Source: Marinibacterium sp. (GTDB taxonomy: Bacteria > Pseudomonadota > Alphaproteobacteria > Rhodobacterales > Rhodobacteraceae). From it: a stretch of DNA of 64,000 nt. The position numbers and the translations under genes were made by a program. Shown here piece after piece: positions 34,332 to 42,080 of this stretch (position 1 is the stretch's first letter; the number at the start of each line of letters is the position of its first letter). Below the pieces are notes generated by a model that was given only the letters and a program-made list of their open reading frames with translations, was not told where the DNA came from and did no database searches. The stretch lies in assembly GCA_025800215.1 (NCBI GenBank), contig JAOXSC010000221.1, positions 33,399 through 97,398 of the forward strand, read 5' to 3'.

Positions 34332-34360
34332 TTGACGCAACCGCAACCGCTGTCTAGCAT
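34332..34360 (+). promoter_or_regulatory. Promoter of the SDR gene
   Basis: TTGACG (34332-34337), 17-bp spacer, TAGCAT (34355-34360). The operator begins 7 bp further on, the same geometry as at the other three GTTGC sites. Confidence 0.6.
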
Positions 34361-34367
34361 CCATCAT

Positions 34368-34381
34368 GTTGCCACAGCAAC
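34368..34381. promoter_or_regulatory. Operator E: GTTGC-CACA-GCAAC
   Basis: A perfect 5+4+5 palindrome at the predicted transcription start of the SDR gene. The identical 14-mer recurs at 39967 and 41939, and a variant at 39819. Confidence 0.72.
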
Positions 34382-34429
34382 TTAATGGGCCAGGGGCACC
34401 CCCTCGCCCGCTTTGGGGAGGGGACAGGA

Positions 34430-35200
34430 TTGGATCTGGGACTTTCCGGCCGGGTGGCGTTGATCACCGGGGCCGGGCGCGGCATCGGCCGCGCCGAAGC
34501 CACCGCACTGGCCGCCGAAGGCGCCTTCATCGCGATCAACGACATCGACCCTGACAGCGCCGAACGCTGCGCACAGGACCTTGCCCAGACGGGGGCGCAA
34601 GCCATGGCCGTCGCCGGGGACGTCACCGACCCCGGCTGCGTGGACAGGATCATTGCGCGCTGCCACGACCGGTTCGGGCGGCTTGATGTGCTGGTCAACA
34701 ATGCCGGTCTGGGGGGGCGTTTTCTGGGGCGCAAAGTCACCGAAATGGCGTTTGACGACTGGGACCGGGTCATTCGCAGCCACATGTACGGCACATTCCT
34801 GTGCACCCGGGCCGCCGCACCCTTGATGCAGGATCAGGGGTTCGGTCGCATCATCAACACATCATCCATCCACTATACCGGCGGCGGGCGCACCGGCATT
34901 TCCAACTACAGCGCGGCCAAGGCCGGGATCGCGGGCTTTACCCGCACCGTCGCGAAAGAGCTTGGCCCACAGGGCATCACCGTCAACGCCATCGCGCCGG
35001 GGTTTGTCGCCACCGATCTGATCGCGGGCTTTTCCGACGACGCCATGCAGCGGATCCGCGACCAGAACCCCAAACGGCGCTGCTGCACCCCGGACGAGCT
35101 GGGCGCGCTGGTGGCGTTTCTGGCCTCGGCCCAGGCGGATTTCATCAACGGTGCCGTTGTCAGCATCGACGGTGGCCGCCGCGAATTTGTCTGGGATTGA
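34430..35200 (+). CDS. SDR-family oxidoreductase
   Basis: 256 residues from TTG 34430, preceded by GGGGAGGGGACAGG; the ATG at 34385 touches the operator and has no ribosome-binding site. All classical elements are seen: ITGAGRGIGRAEATALA, VNNAGLGGRF, NTSSIHYTGGG for the Ser, YSAAK for Tyr and Lys, and IDGGRREFVWD at the end. It interconverts an alcohol and a ketone with NAD(P). It is a single-gene unit under operator E, ending at a double hairpin, and is part of the Baeyer-Villiger regulon. Confidence 0.9.
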   Translation: MDLGLSGRVALITGAGRGIGRAEATALAAEGAFIAINDIDPDSAERCAQDLAQTGAQAMAVAGDVTDPGCVDRIIARCHDRFGRLDVLVNNAGLGGRFLGRKVTEMAFDDWDRVIRSHMYGTFLCTRAAAPLMQDQGFGRIINTSSIHYTGGGRTGISNYSAAKAGIAGFTRTVAKELGPQGITVNAIAPGFVATDLIAGFSDDAMQRIRDQNPKRRCCTPDELGALVAFLASAQADFINGAVVSIDGGRREFVWD

Positions 35201-35201
35201 T

Positions 35202-35252
35202 GGGGCCCCTCCGGCCCCGGCGTGACCGCATGGCGGCCAGCGCTTGGCCGCC
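35202..35252. terminator. Two consecutive hairpins between convergent SDR and MarR genes
   Basis: GGGGCC-CCTCC-GGCCCC (35202-35218) and GGCGGCCA-GCGCT-TGGCCGCC (35232-35252). There is no strong T-run on either side. Position between converging genes supports a termination role. Confidence 0.5.
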
Positions 35253-35254
35253 GG

Positions 35255-35779
35255 TCAGGATTCCGCTTCGCCCCGGCGATTGACCTGCGGCAGCGCCGCG
35301 TGCAGCCGATTGAGCATGTCGATCAGCTGATGCACCTCATCTTCGGACAGCGCGCTCAGAAGACGCCGCTCGCGTTCGAGCGCGGCGGGCAGGATGGCAT
35401 CATGCAAGGCCTCTCCACTCGGGCTCAGCGACAGGATCTGGCTGCGGCCGTCCGTCTTGTCGGGGGCCAGCGTGACCAGACCCTTGGCATGCATGTTCTT
35501 GACGCAGCGACTGACCGGCCCCTTGTCAAGACCGATCACCTCGACAATGCGGTTGGCCTTGATCCCCGGTTCGATCGCCAGCAGCGCAATGATGCGCCAT
35601 TCGGTGATCCCGATGTCAAAATGATCCCGGAATTCGGCCGATGCCCCGCGCCCCAGCTTGTTGGCGATCCAGTTCAGCAGCGACGGAACATGCGTGTCCA
35701 GATCCAGCGTCGCGCGGCCATTCACGATCCTGGGCGTGGCAGGCGGGTTCGGCACAGGCCGGTCTTCGGGTTCGCTCAT
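35255..35779 (-). CDS. MarR-family transcriptional regulator
   Basis: 174 residues from ATG 35779. The winged helix runs DIGITEWRIIALLAIEPGIKANRIVEVIGLDKGPVSRCVKNMHAKGLVTLAPDKTDGRSQILSLSP, a clear MarR domain with the conserved wing Asp-Arg (TDGRSQ). Helices at both ends form the dimer interface. It follows the TRAP/SDR genes in the same direction with a 96-bp gap, so it may be the last gene of the operon under operator H. MarR proteins bind short palindromes and release them on binding phenolic or similar ligands, making this the prime candidate for GTTGC-N4-GCAAC. Confidence 0.88.
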   Translation of the reverse strand: MSEPEDRPVPNPPATPRIVNGRATLDLDTHVPSLLNWIANKLGRGASAEFRDHFDIGITEWRIIALLAIEPGIKANRIVEVIGLDKGPVSRCVKNMHAKGLVTLAPDKTDGRSQILSLSPSGEALHDAILPAALERERRLLSALSEDEVHQLIDMLNRLHAALPQVNRRGEAES

Positions 35780-35875
35780 GTCATCCCGGCCTTGGACAAG
35801 GCCGTCCCTCTGGGTCACGCACCGCCCCTGAACGGCAGCTTCGGGCCCGAACCATAGGGGGCCGCGCCGGGTCGC

Positions 35876-36618
35876 TCAACCCGCCATGTACATGCCGCCA
35901 TTGGCATGCAGCGCCGCACCGGTGACAAAGCCCGCCTGCGGACCCGCCAGAAACAGCACCGCACGGGCAATTTCATCGGCGGTGCCAAGCCGACCCAACG
36001 GCGTGGCCGCGATCAGCGCCGTGCGCCGGTCATCCGCCATCGCCCCAAGCATCGCGGTGTCCACCAGACCCGGTGACACCGCGTTGACCCGAGTGCGCGG
36101 CGCCAGCTCGCGTGCAAGGCTGCGGGTCAGCGCAAGCACCCCCCTTTGGCCGCGGCATAGGCGCTGTGTCCGGGGCTGCCCTGATGACCCGAATGCGACG
36201 CGATGTTCACCACTGCACTGCCCTGTGACAGCAGATCCTGCAGCGCGTGAATTGTGTGAAACACCCCATCGAGGTTGACCGCCATGCAACGGCGCCAGCT
36301 GGCCGCGTCCAGCGCGCCCAGCGGGCGATGTTCGTATAGTCCCGCACCATTGATCAGCACATCCACCCGCCCATGCGCCGCGTCACATTGCGCCGCCAGC
36401 GCCAGCGCGTCGACCGGGTCGGCCACATCCTGACGCAGCAGCAGCGGATCCGGCCCGTCCGGCAGGGTCGCGGCCTGCGCGGCCAGGCGGTCGGTGTTCA
36501 CATCGCTCAGCACCAGCCGCGCACCGGCATCCGCCGCCAGCCGCGCGACTGCAAAGGGGATTTCACCCGCAGCCCCGGTGATCACGATCACCCGCCCATC
36601 AAGGTCCGTTTCAGTCAT
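35876..36618 (-). pseudogene. SDR-family oxidoreductase interrupted by a frameshift at a G6 run
   Basis: The first part, from ATG 36618 (GGAGG upstream), reads DGRVIVITGAAGEIPFAVAR, VLINGAGLYEHRP and NIASHSGHQGSPGHSAYAAAKGG, then goes out of frame (CLR, stop). The second part, in another frame, continues exactly as expected: VLALTRSLARELAPRTRVNAVSPGLVDTAMLG to TGAALHANGGMYMAG. One extra G in the run at 36139-36144 would restore a normal SDR of about 248 residues with Ser-Tyr-Lys intact. This is a recent mutation, a phase-variable tract or a sequencing error. It follows the TRAP large permease gene. Confidence 0.85.
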
Positions 36619-36629
36619 CGCCGCCTCCG

Positions 36630-37955
36630 TCACCAGCTTGGCCCGCTCAGCCGTTCGGGCAGCCAGGTGGCGATTTCAGGAAACAGCATCACCAGCACCA
36701 GCACCACAAGCTGCGCTCCGATAAAGGGCAGAACCCCCCGGTACATGTGCCCAAGCCGGATCTCGGGCGGGGCAATCGCGCGCAGATAGAAGATCGACGG
36801 CGCCATGGGCGGGGTCAAATAGCTGGTCTGCAGCACGATCAGGAACGCGATGCAGAACCAGATCGGATCGAACCCATAACCCGTCACAATGGGCATCGAG
36901 ATCGGGATCAGGATGAGCACCACCGAAATCAGATCCAGCAGGAAGCCCGCGACAAAGGCCACGAACAGGATTGCCGCGATCGCGCCCCAGCCCGAAATGC
37001 CAAATTCGGTCAGCAGCGTGCGCACCCCATTCAGCCCTCCGCTGGCAAAGAACACGCCCGCGAACATGTTGCCGCCCAGAACGATCAGCAGGATCATCGC
37101 GGTGATCGCGGCCGTCTGCTTGAGCGCGGCCCAGACCACACGCGGATTGAACCGGCGATACATGATCGACATGACCACGGTCCCGGCCACACCGCAGGCG
37201 GCGGCTTCGGTCGGGGTGGCGATGCCCATCAGGATCGTGCCCAGCACCAGAAAGATCAGGATCACCGGCGGCAGCAGAGCGACCCCCGTCACCTGCAGCT
37301 TGCGCCAAAGCGGCATGGGCGGGCCATCATCGGCCACAACCGGGGCCAGGTCGCGGTTCCACATGCAGATCCCGATCACGTAAAGCGCAAAGAGCAGCGC
37401 CATGATCAGCCCCGGCAACAGCAGCCCCGCAAAGAGGCTGCCGACCGAGATATTGGCCACCGGGCCCAGCACCACCACCGTGATGGATGGCGGGATGACC
37501 GTCCCCAGCGACCCGCTGGCGCAGACGGTGCCGGAAATCAGGCTCTTGTCGTATTTGTGCTTGAGCATGATCGGCACCACCAGCAGCCCGATCACCGTTT
37601 CGGTCGCGCCGACCACACCGCTGGCCGCGGCAAAGATTGCACCGATGCCGATGGCCCCGACGCCCAGACCACCGGGCAGCTTGCGGGTCCAGATATGGAC
37701 CGCGTCGAACAGGCGCTCGGCGATGCCCGACCGTTCAAGCAGCGATCCCATCAGGATGAACAGCGGCACCGCAGCCAGCACCGAATGGGTGGTCACGTCG
37801 TCGATCTTGGAGATGATCTGATACACCACCCCATCGCCGAACTGCATCAGGCCAAAGCCCACCGCCACAAGGATCATCGACAGCGCGATCGGAAACCCCA
37901 GAAGGATCAGCACCATCAGGGCGGGGAACATCATGAAACCGACATAGGCGCTCAT
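36630..37955 (-). CDS. TRAP transporter large permease (DctM family), second system
   Basis: 441 residues from ATG 37955, which overlaps the small-permease stop (ATGA). About twelve hydrophobic segments. DctM motifs: GGLGVGAIGIGAIFAAASGVVGATETVIG, GSLGTVIPPSITVVVLG and LQTSYLTPPMAPSIFYLR. It forms the channel unit of the second TRAP system. The SDR relic starts 12 bp after its stop codon. Confidence 0.92.
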   Translation of the reverse strand: MSAYVGFMMFPALMVLILLGFPIALSMILVAVGFGLMQFGDGVVYQIISKIDDVTTHSVLAAVPLFILMGSLLERSGIAERLFDAVHIWTRKLPGGLGVGAIGIGAIFAAASGVVGATETVIGLLVVPIMLKHKYDKSLISGTVCASGSLGTVIPPSITVVVLGPVANISVGSLFAGLLLPGLIMALLFALYVIGICMWNRDLAPVVADDGPPMPLWRKLQVTGVALLPPVILIFLVLGTILMGIATPTEAAACGVAGTVVMSIMYRRFNPRVVWAALKQTAAITAMILLIVLGGNMFAGVFFASGGLNGVRTLLTEFGISGWGAIAAILFVAFVAGFLLDLISVVLILIPISMPIVTGYGFDPIWFCIAFLIVLQTSYLTPPMAPSIFYLRAIAPPEIRLGHMYRGVLPFIGAQLVVLVLVMLFPEIATWLPERLSGPSW

Positions 37956-38464
37956 GACGCGCCCCCATAGGCCAGACCGGTGCGCAGCGACACCAGCGCC
38001 TTGAGCCATTCCGCCAGCACCTGCAGCGCCAGCAGGGCAAAGCCCAGACACCACACCGCCTTGAAGGGCCAGATCACCGGGTTCCAGGCCGACACCCCGG
38101 CCACCTCGCCCCGGTGAAAGGCCTCGACCGCGGCCAGACCCACATACCACGACATCCAGACCAGCACCGGCAGCAGCGCGCCATAGCACAGCACGTTGAT
38201 CAGCGCCTGCAGCCGGACCGGAAGGCGGGGCAGGATGAGGTCGACATTGACATGCTGCTTGATCTTCAGCGCAAAGCTCATCGCCATCAGGAACACCGAC
38301 CCCATCAGCATATAGGTCAGGTCATAGGCCCAGGCCGTCGGCGCGCGCAGCACATAGCGCGCGATCACCTCGTAAAGCAGCACCAGCACCAGTGGCACCA
38401 CCAACAGCGCCGAGATCCGGCCCGAGACATCCGCCGGGCGTTCAAGCAAATCTATCAGGGACAT
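37952..38464 (-). CDS. TRAP transporter small permease (DctQ family), second system
   Basis: 170 residues. Four hydrophobic stretches: ISALLVVPLVLVLLYEVIARYVL, DLTYMLMGSVFLMAMSFAL, ALINVLCYGALLPVLVWMSWYV and PFKAVWCLGFALLALQVL. KIKQHVNVDLILPRLP lies between the second and third, the usual DctQ pattern. It overlaps the large-permease gene and is separated from the binding-protein gene by 161 bp containing a GC-rich hairpin. Confidence 0.88.
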   Translation of the reverse strand: MSLIDLLERPADVSGRISALLVVPLVLVLLYEVIARYVLRAPTAWAYDLTYMLMGSVFLMAMSFALKIKQHVNVDLILPRLPVRLQALINVLCYGALLPVLVWMSWYVGLAAVEAFHRGEVAGVSAWNPVIWPFKAVWCLGFALLALQVLAEWLKALVSLRTGLAYGGAS

Positions 38465-38520
38465 GTAAGCTTCCTTGCCCGAAGGCAGATCATGAGTTCA
38501 GGATGTGGGATGCGACAGGC

Positions 38521-38547
38521 CGGGCCGCTTGCGGCAGCACCGGCCCG
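38521..38547 (-). promoter_or_regulatory. Intercistronic hairpin in the second TRAP operon
   Basis: CGGGCCG (38521-38527) pairs with CGGCCCG (38541-38547). It lies between the binding-protein gene and the small-permease gene, the same position as the hairpin at 5181-5200 in the first TRAP operon. Confidence 0.4.
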
Positions 38548-38625
38548 CCGGGGGGGATGTCGGGGTACCAGCGGCCCCGCGCGCGCGGACCAGCCAATGC
38601 GCACGGGGCGGGACCGGGGGCCGCG

Positions 38626-39693
38626 TTACTGCCCCAGGCTGCCGATCTGGAACCGGTATTCAGGCCAGACCGCCAGCTTGGCCTTGAAGGCCCGCTGCGA
38701 GTCGAGCGCGCGCTTGAACCATTCGTTTTCGGCCGCGATCTCGTCTTCCCATTCGTGGGTGACCTGCTTGATCCGCTCAAGCACGGCATCATCCACGCGC
38801 ACGATCTCGTTCGGGCCCTCGGCAAAATCCTGGAACGCACTCAGATCCGACGCCGATGCCAGCACCCAGGTTTCGAACAATGTCTGCTTGGCCGCCATGC
38901 GGATGCGATCGCGATCAAGCTCGCTCAGCGCGTCCCAGGCATCGGGGTTGAACATGCATTCGAATGACCCGCCGGACAGATCAAGCCCCGGCGTGATGAT
39001 GTATTGTGCCACGTCCTGGAACCCGGTCGCCCGGTTGATCTCCGGGCTGCCCCATTCGACCGCATCAATCACGTTGCGCTCAAGCGCCTCGTAGACTTCG
39101 GCCCCCGGAATGACCATCGTGGCCGCGCCCAGGCGCGATGCGATTTCCGCAAACGCCCCGGATGTGCGCAGCTTGAGCCCCTGGAAATCCTCAAGCGTCT
39201 GAATGCGCTTGTGCGAATGAAACCCGGTGCTGGTGCCGCCAATCGTGCAGGGCAGCGACACGACGCCGAAATTCTCGCGCCGGAACTCTTCCCAGATCTC
39301 GAGCCCGCCCCCGGCATAGTACCAGAGGATCAGCTCTTCGGGGGTCATGCCAAAGGGGTGACCGGCAAACAGCACCGTGGTTTCGTCCAGGCCCCAGTCA
39401 TAGCCCGGCCAGTTGTGGCCGGCCTCGGCCACGCCCTTGCTGACCCCTTCGGTCACCTTGAGCTGGCTGTAAAGCGTGCCGCCCGGATAGGGCGTGATCA
39501 CCACGCGCCCGTCGGTCAGGGCCTCGACATTGTCGACAAACAGCTGGACGTCGCGCTCCAGCCACGGGCCGCCACCATAAGGCGTCGCCATCTTCCAGTC
39601 ATGCTCTGCCGCGCTGACGCTGGCGGTTGCGGCAAACAATCCAAGGGCGGCCGCGCCCGCAGCAACTGCGGCGCGTTTGATTGAAATCGTCAT
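38626..39693 (-). CDS. TRAP transporter substrate-binding protein (DctP family), second system
   Basis: 355 residues from ATG 39693 with a strong GGGAGGAG site. The signal peptide IKRAAVAAGAAALGLFAATASVSAAEHDW is clear, with cleavage near SAA-EH. The mature part has DFQGLKLRTSGAFAEIASRLGA, containing the conserved ligand-binding Arg, and AVEWGSPEINRATGFQDVAQYI, typical of the DctP subgroup for larger organic or keto acids. It has its own promoter with operator H, so uptake is co-regulated with the monooxygenase module. Confidence 0.92.
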   Translation of the reverse strand: MTISIKRAAVAAGAAALGLFAATASVSAAEHDWKMATPYGGGPWLERDVQLFVDNVEALTDGRVVITPYPGGTLYSQLKVTEGVSKGVAEAGHNWPGYDWGLDETTVLFAGHPFGMTPEELILWYYAGGGLEIWEEFRRENFGVVSLPCTIGGTSTGFHSHKRIQTLEDFQGLKLRTSGAFAEIASRLGAATMVIPGAEVYEALERNVIDAVEWGSPEINRATGFQDVAQYIITPGLDLSGGSFECMFNPDAWDALSELDRDRIRMAAKQTLFETWVLASASDLSAFQDFAEGPNEIVRVDDAVLERIKQVTHEWEDEIAAENEWFKRALDSQRAFKAKLAVWPEYRFQIGSLGQ

Positions 39694-39818
39694 AAACTCC
39701 TCCCAACAGAGTATTCTGTGTGACGTGCGGACCGGGCGGCAAACACCCTTTGCAACCGGGCTGACCCGGATCACAAAGGCTCCTCCTGCTTGCGGAACGG
39801 CCCCTTGCTGCACTTCTG

Positions 39819-39832
39819 GTTGCCGTAGCAAC
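39819..39832. promoter_or_regulatory. Operator H: GTTGC-CGTA-GCAAC
   Basis: Palindrome of the same arms as operators E, F and G with a different 4-bp centre. It begins 7 bp after the -10 of the leftward TRAP promoter. Confidence 0.7.
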
Positions 39833-39839
39833 TACTGTA

Positions 39840-39868
39840 TCGTTAGCCACGCCCCCCCGATGCGTCAA
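39840..39868 (-). promoter_or_regulatory. Promoter of the second TRAP operon
   Basis: Minus strand TTGACG (39863-39868), 17 bp, TAACGA (39840-39845), then 7 bp to operator H. Confidence 0.6.
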
Positions 39869-39932
39869 GGAATTTAAATACATCCCAAAGACCGGTTTTT
39901 GCGGGGGCCGGACATGCGACAGCACAAATGAA

Positions 39933-39961
39933 TTGCCCGCGCGCCGCCCCCCGCGTTATGC
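39933..39961 (+). promoter_or_regulatory. Promoter of the alcohol dehydrogenase/hydrolase pair
   Basis: TTGCCC (39933-39938), 17 bp, TTATGC (39956-39961), then 5 bp to operator F. The -35 is weaker than at the sister promoters. Confidence 0.5.
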
Positions 39962-39966
39962 ATCTG

Positions 39967-39980
39967 GTTGCCACAGCAAC
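39967..39980. promoter_or_regulatory. Operator F: GTTGC-CACA-GCAAC
   Basis: 14-mer identical to operators E and G, 40 bp before the dehydrogenase start. Confidence 0.72.
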
Positions 39981-40020
39981 ATACTGAAGGGGCACGGCAT
40001 CGCCCCAAAAGCGAGGATCC

Positions 40021-41133
40021 ATGACAGATGATTTCAGGGCCGCCGTCCTGCACAACACGCATGAACCGCTGGTGATCGAGCCGGTTCAGCTCGCTCCGCT
40101 GGGGCCGCGCGACGTCAAGGTTCGAATCAGGGCGACCGGGCTGTGCCACACCGATCTGGAAGTGATCGAAGGATCCCTGCGCCTGCCGCTGCCCATCGTT
40201 CTGGGGCACGAAGCCGCCGGGATCGTCGAAGCGATCGGCCCCGACGCGCAGGGGGTTGCGGTGGGCGATCACGTGATCCTGTCGTGGAACCCCAAATGCG
40301 GCGACTGCTTTTATTGCGACCACGATCTGCCGATCCTCTGCGACACCTACCAGAAAAACACGCCCGCCGCCTTTGCCTTTGACCGCCAGCCCAAGGCCCG
40401 TCTGCGCCATGGCGGGGATCTGCACCAGTTGATGTATCTGGGCACCTTCGGGGACTACTGCGTGGTGCAGGACCAGCAGGCCATTCCGATCCCGCGCGAC
40501 ATGCCCTTTGACGCCGCAGCGCTGATCGGCTGCGGCGTGATGACGGGCGTGGGCGCTGCGCTGAACGTCGCGCAGGTGCGGCCGGGCAGCTCGGCCATGG
40601 TGATCGGCTGCGGGGCGGTGGGGCTGGCGGCCATCCAGGGCGTGGCGCTTGGGGGGGCACAGGACATCATTGCCGTCGACCTCAATGACCAGCGGCTGAA
40701 GGCCGCGCAGCAGATGGGCGCCACCCGGCTGGTCAACCCCCGGACCGACGCCGCCGATGCGGTGGCACGGGCCCTGACCGGCGGGCGCGGCGTTGACGTG
40801 GTGCTGGAATCGGCCGGCAACGAAGCCGCGTTCCGCCTAAGCATGGAAGCGGTGCGCCCCGGCGGTCAGGTGATCTGGCTGGGCAAGACGGATGTGGATC
40901 AGGATGTGGCCTTTCGCTGGGGATCGCTGATGCAGGAAAAGCGCATTCGCCGGTCCAGCTATGGCGGCGCCCGCCCGCGCCGGGATTTTCCGTTCCTGTG
41001 CCGGGCCTATCTGGACGGGCGGCTGAATCTGGATGGGCTGATCACCCAGCGGATCACGCTGGATCAGATCAATGACGGGTTCGACGCGCTGCGCCGTGGC
41101 GACGCGATTCGCAGCGTCATCCTGTTCGACTGA
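40021..41133 (+). CDS. Zinc-dependent alcohol dehydrogenase (class III-like MDR)
   Basis: 370 residues. GLCHTDLEVIEG (catalytic Cys), VLGHEAAGIVEAIG (His, Glu) and the structural zinc loop NPKCGDCFYCDHDLPILCDTY are present. GCGVMTGVGAALNVAQVRPGSS holds the third catalytic-zinc Cys. VIGCGAVGLAAIQGV is the coenzyme fold and VDLN the NAD-selecting Asp. It likely oxidises a cyclic or secondary alcohol to the ketone used by the monooxygenase (inference from co-regulation). The stop overlaps the hydrolase start by one base (TGATG). Confidence 0.9.
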   Translation: MTDDFRAAVLHNTHEPLVIEPVQLAPLGPRDVKVRIRATGLCHTDLEVIEGSLRLPLPIVLGHEAAGIVEAIGPDAQGVAVGDHVILSWNPKCGDCFYCDHDLPILCDTYQKNTPAAFAFDRQPKARLRHGGDLHQLMYLGTFGDYCVVQDQQAIPIPRDMPFDAAALIGCGVMTGVGAALNVAQVRPGSSAMVIGCGAVGLAAIQGVALGGAQDIIAVDLNDQRLKAAQQMGATRLVNPRTDAADAVARALTGGRGVDVVLESAGNEAAFRLSMEAVRPGGQVIWLGKTDVDQDVAFRWGSLMQEKRIRRSSYGGARPRRDFPFLCRAYLDGRLNLDGLITQRITLDQINDGFDALRRGDAIRSVILFD

Positions 41134-41906
41134 TGCGGATCGACACCGCCGACGGCCCGCTTGACTGTCCTGCAGCCGGCACCGGTGCCGCGTCCCGGCC
41201 GACGCTGGTTCTGCTGCACGGGATCCAGGGGACGGCATCGGTCTGGTCCGATGTGATGGCGGACCTTGCCACCGATCACCGCGTGATCGCGCCCAACCTG
41301 CGCGGACGCGCGGGGTCGCTGCGCCCCGCCACCACCGACGCCTATCAGATCGCAGGTTTCACCCGCGATCTGCACGCGGTGCTGGCCGCGATCCCCGGCC
41401 CCGTGGCTCTGGTGGGTTGGAGCATGGGCTGTTTCGTCGCCTTCGACTATCTGCAGACCCACGGCCCCGCGCGGCTGAGCGCGCTGGCGCTGATTTCGGG
41501 CAGCCCATGCCTGACCGCCACCGCCCCGCCCGCGCGCTGGTTTGTCGGCACGACCCAGGATGACCTGATGGCCGAAGCCGCCGCCCGCGCCCACCGGCTG
41601 GCGCTGCGCGACACCGCAAGTGATCTGGCCGTGGCGGGGACCTGGCTTGGGCTGCAGGGCGTCGACTATGGCCCCTTGCTGCCACGGATCACCCTGCCCA
41701 CGCTGGTCCTGCATGGCGAGCGAGATCCCGAATGCCCGCTGCCCCATGCCATGTTGATGGCCCGGCAGATCCCGGCGGCAGAGGTCGAGATCTGGCCGGG
41801 CTGCGGCCATGTCCCCATGGCACATGACCCCGCCCGCCTGGCCCGCAGCCTGCGCCGCTTTCTGACCACCGCCGGGGGGTACGCACCGCCCCCCACGGCA
41901 TCTTGA
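41133..41906 (+). CDS. Alpha/beta hydrolase (lactonase/esterase candidate)
   Basis: 257 residues. LVLLHGIQGTASVW is the oxyanion loop and VALVGWSMGCFVAFDYL the nucleophile elbow (GWSMG). LVLHGERDPECPLPHAM provides the Asp and WPGCGHVPMAHDP the His. It is translationally coupled to the alcohol dehydrogenase and stands upstream of the Baeyer-Villiger monooxygenase, the context of ester or lactone hydrolases that open the product of ketone oxidation. Confidence 0.85.
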   Translation: MRIDTADGPLDCPAAGTGAASRPTLVLLHGIQGTASVWSDVMADLATDHRVIAPNLRGRAGSLRPATTDAYQIAGFTRDLHAVLAAIPGPVALVGWSMGCFVAFDYLQTHGPARLSALALISGSPCLTATAPPARWFVGTTQDDLMAEAAARAHRLALRDTASDLAVAGTWLGLQGVDYGPLLPRITLPTLVLHGERDPECPLPHAMLMARQIPAAEVEIWPGCGHVPMAHDPARLARSLRRFLTTAGGYAPPPTAS

Positions 41907-41931
41907 CGGGCTGTCGCAAAGGCGGCATAAC
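41903..41931 (+). promoter_or_regulatory. Promoter of the Baeyer-Villiger monooxygenase gene
   Basis: TTGACG (41903-41908), 17 bp, CATAAC (41926-41931), then 7 bp to operator G. The -35 overlaps the end of the hydrolase gene. Confidence 0.55.
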
Positions 41932-41938
41932 CCATATA

Positions 41939-41952
41939 GTTGCCACAGCAAC
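41939..41952. promoter_or_regulatory. Operator G: GTTGC-CACA-GCAAC
   Basis: 14-mer identical to operators E and F, placed at the predicted start of transcription. The mRNA leader to ATG 42081 would be about 140 bases. Confidence 0.72.
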
Positions 41953-42080
41953 ATGTTAGGGCAGATGACGGGAGCATCGCCCGCAACGTTCTGGGAGGAG
42001 CGTTTCCAAATCGACCGCAGGCCGGGCCGCACCACGCGCGCCCCCTGCCCGGATCACGGCCCAGGCCAAGGAGACAGGAC

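Noticed and set aside
36127..36633. Programmed ribosomal frameshift in the split SDR
   Set aside because: The G6 run lacks a slippery heptamer plus pseudoknot arrangement that I can see, and SDR enzymes are not known to use frameshifting. Mutation or sequencing error is simpler.
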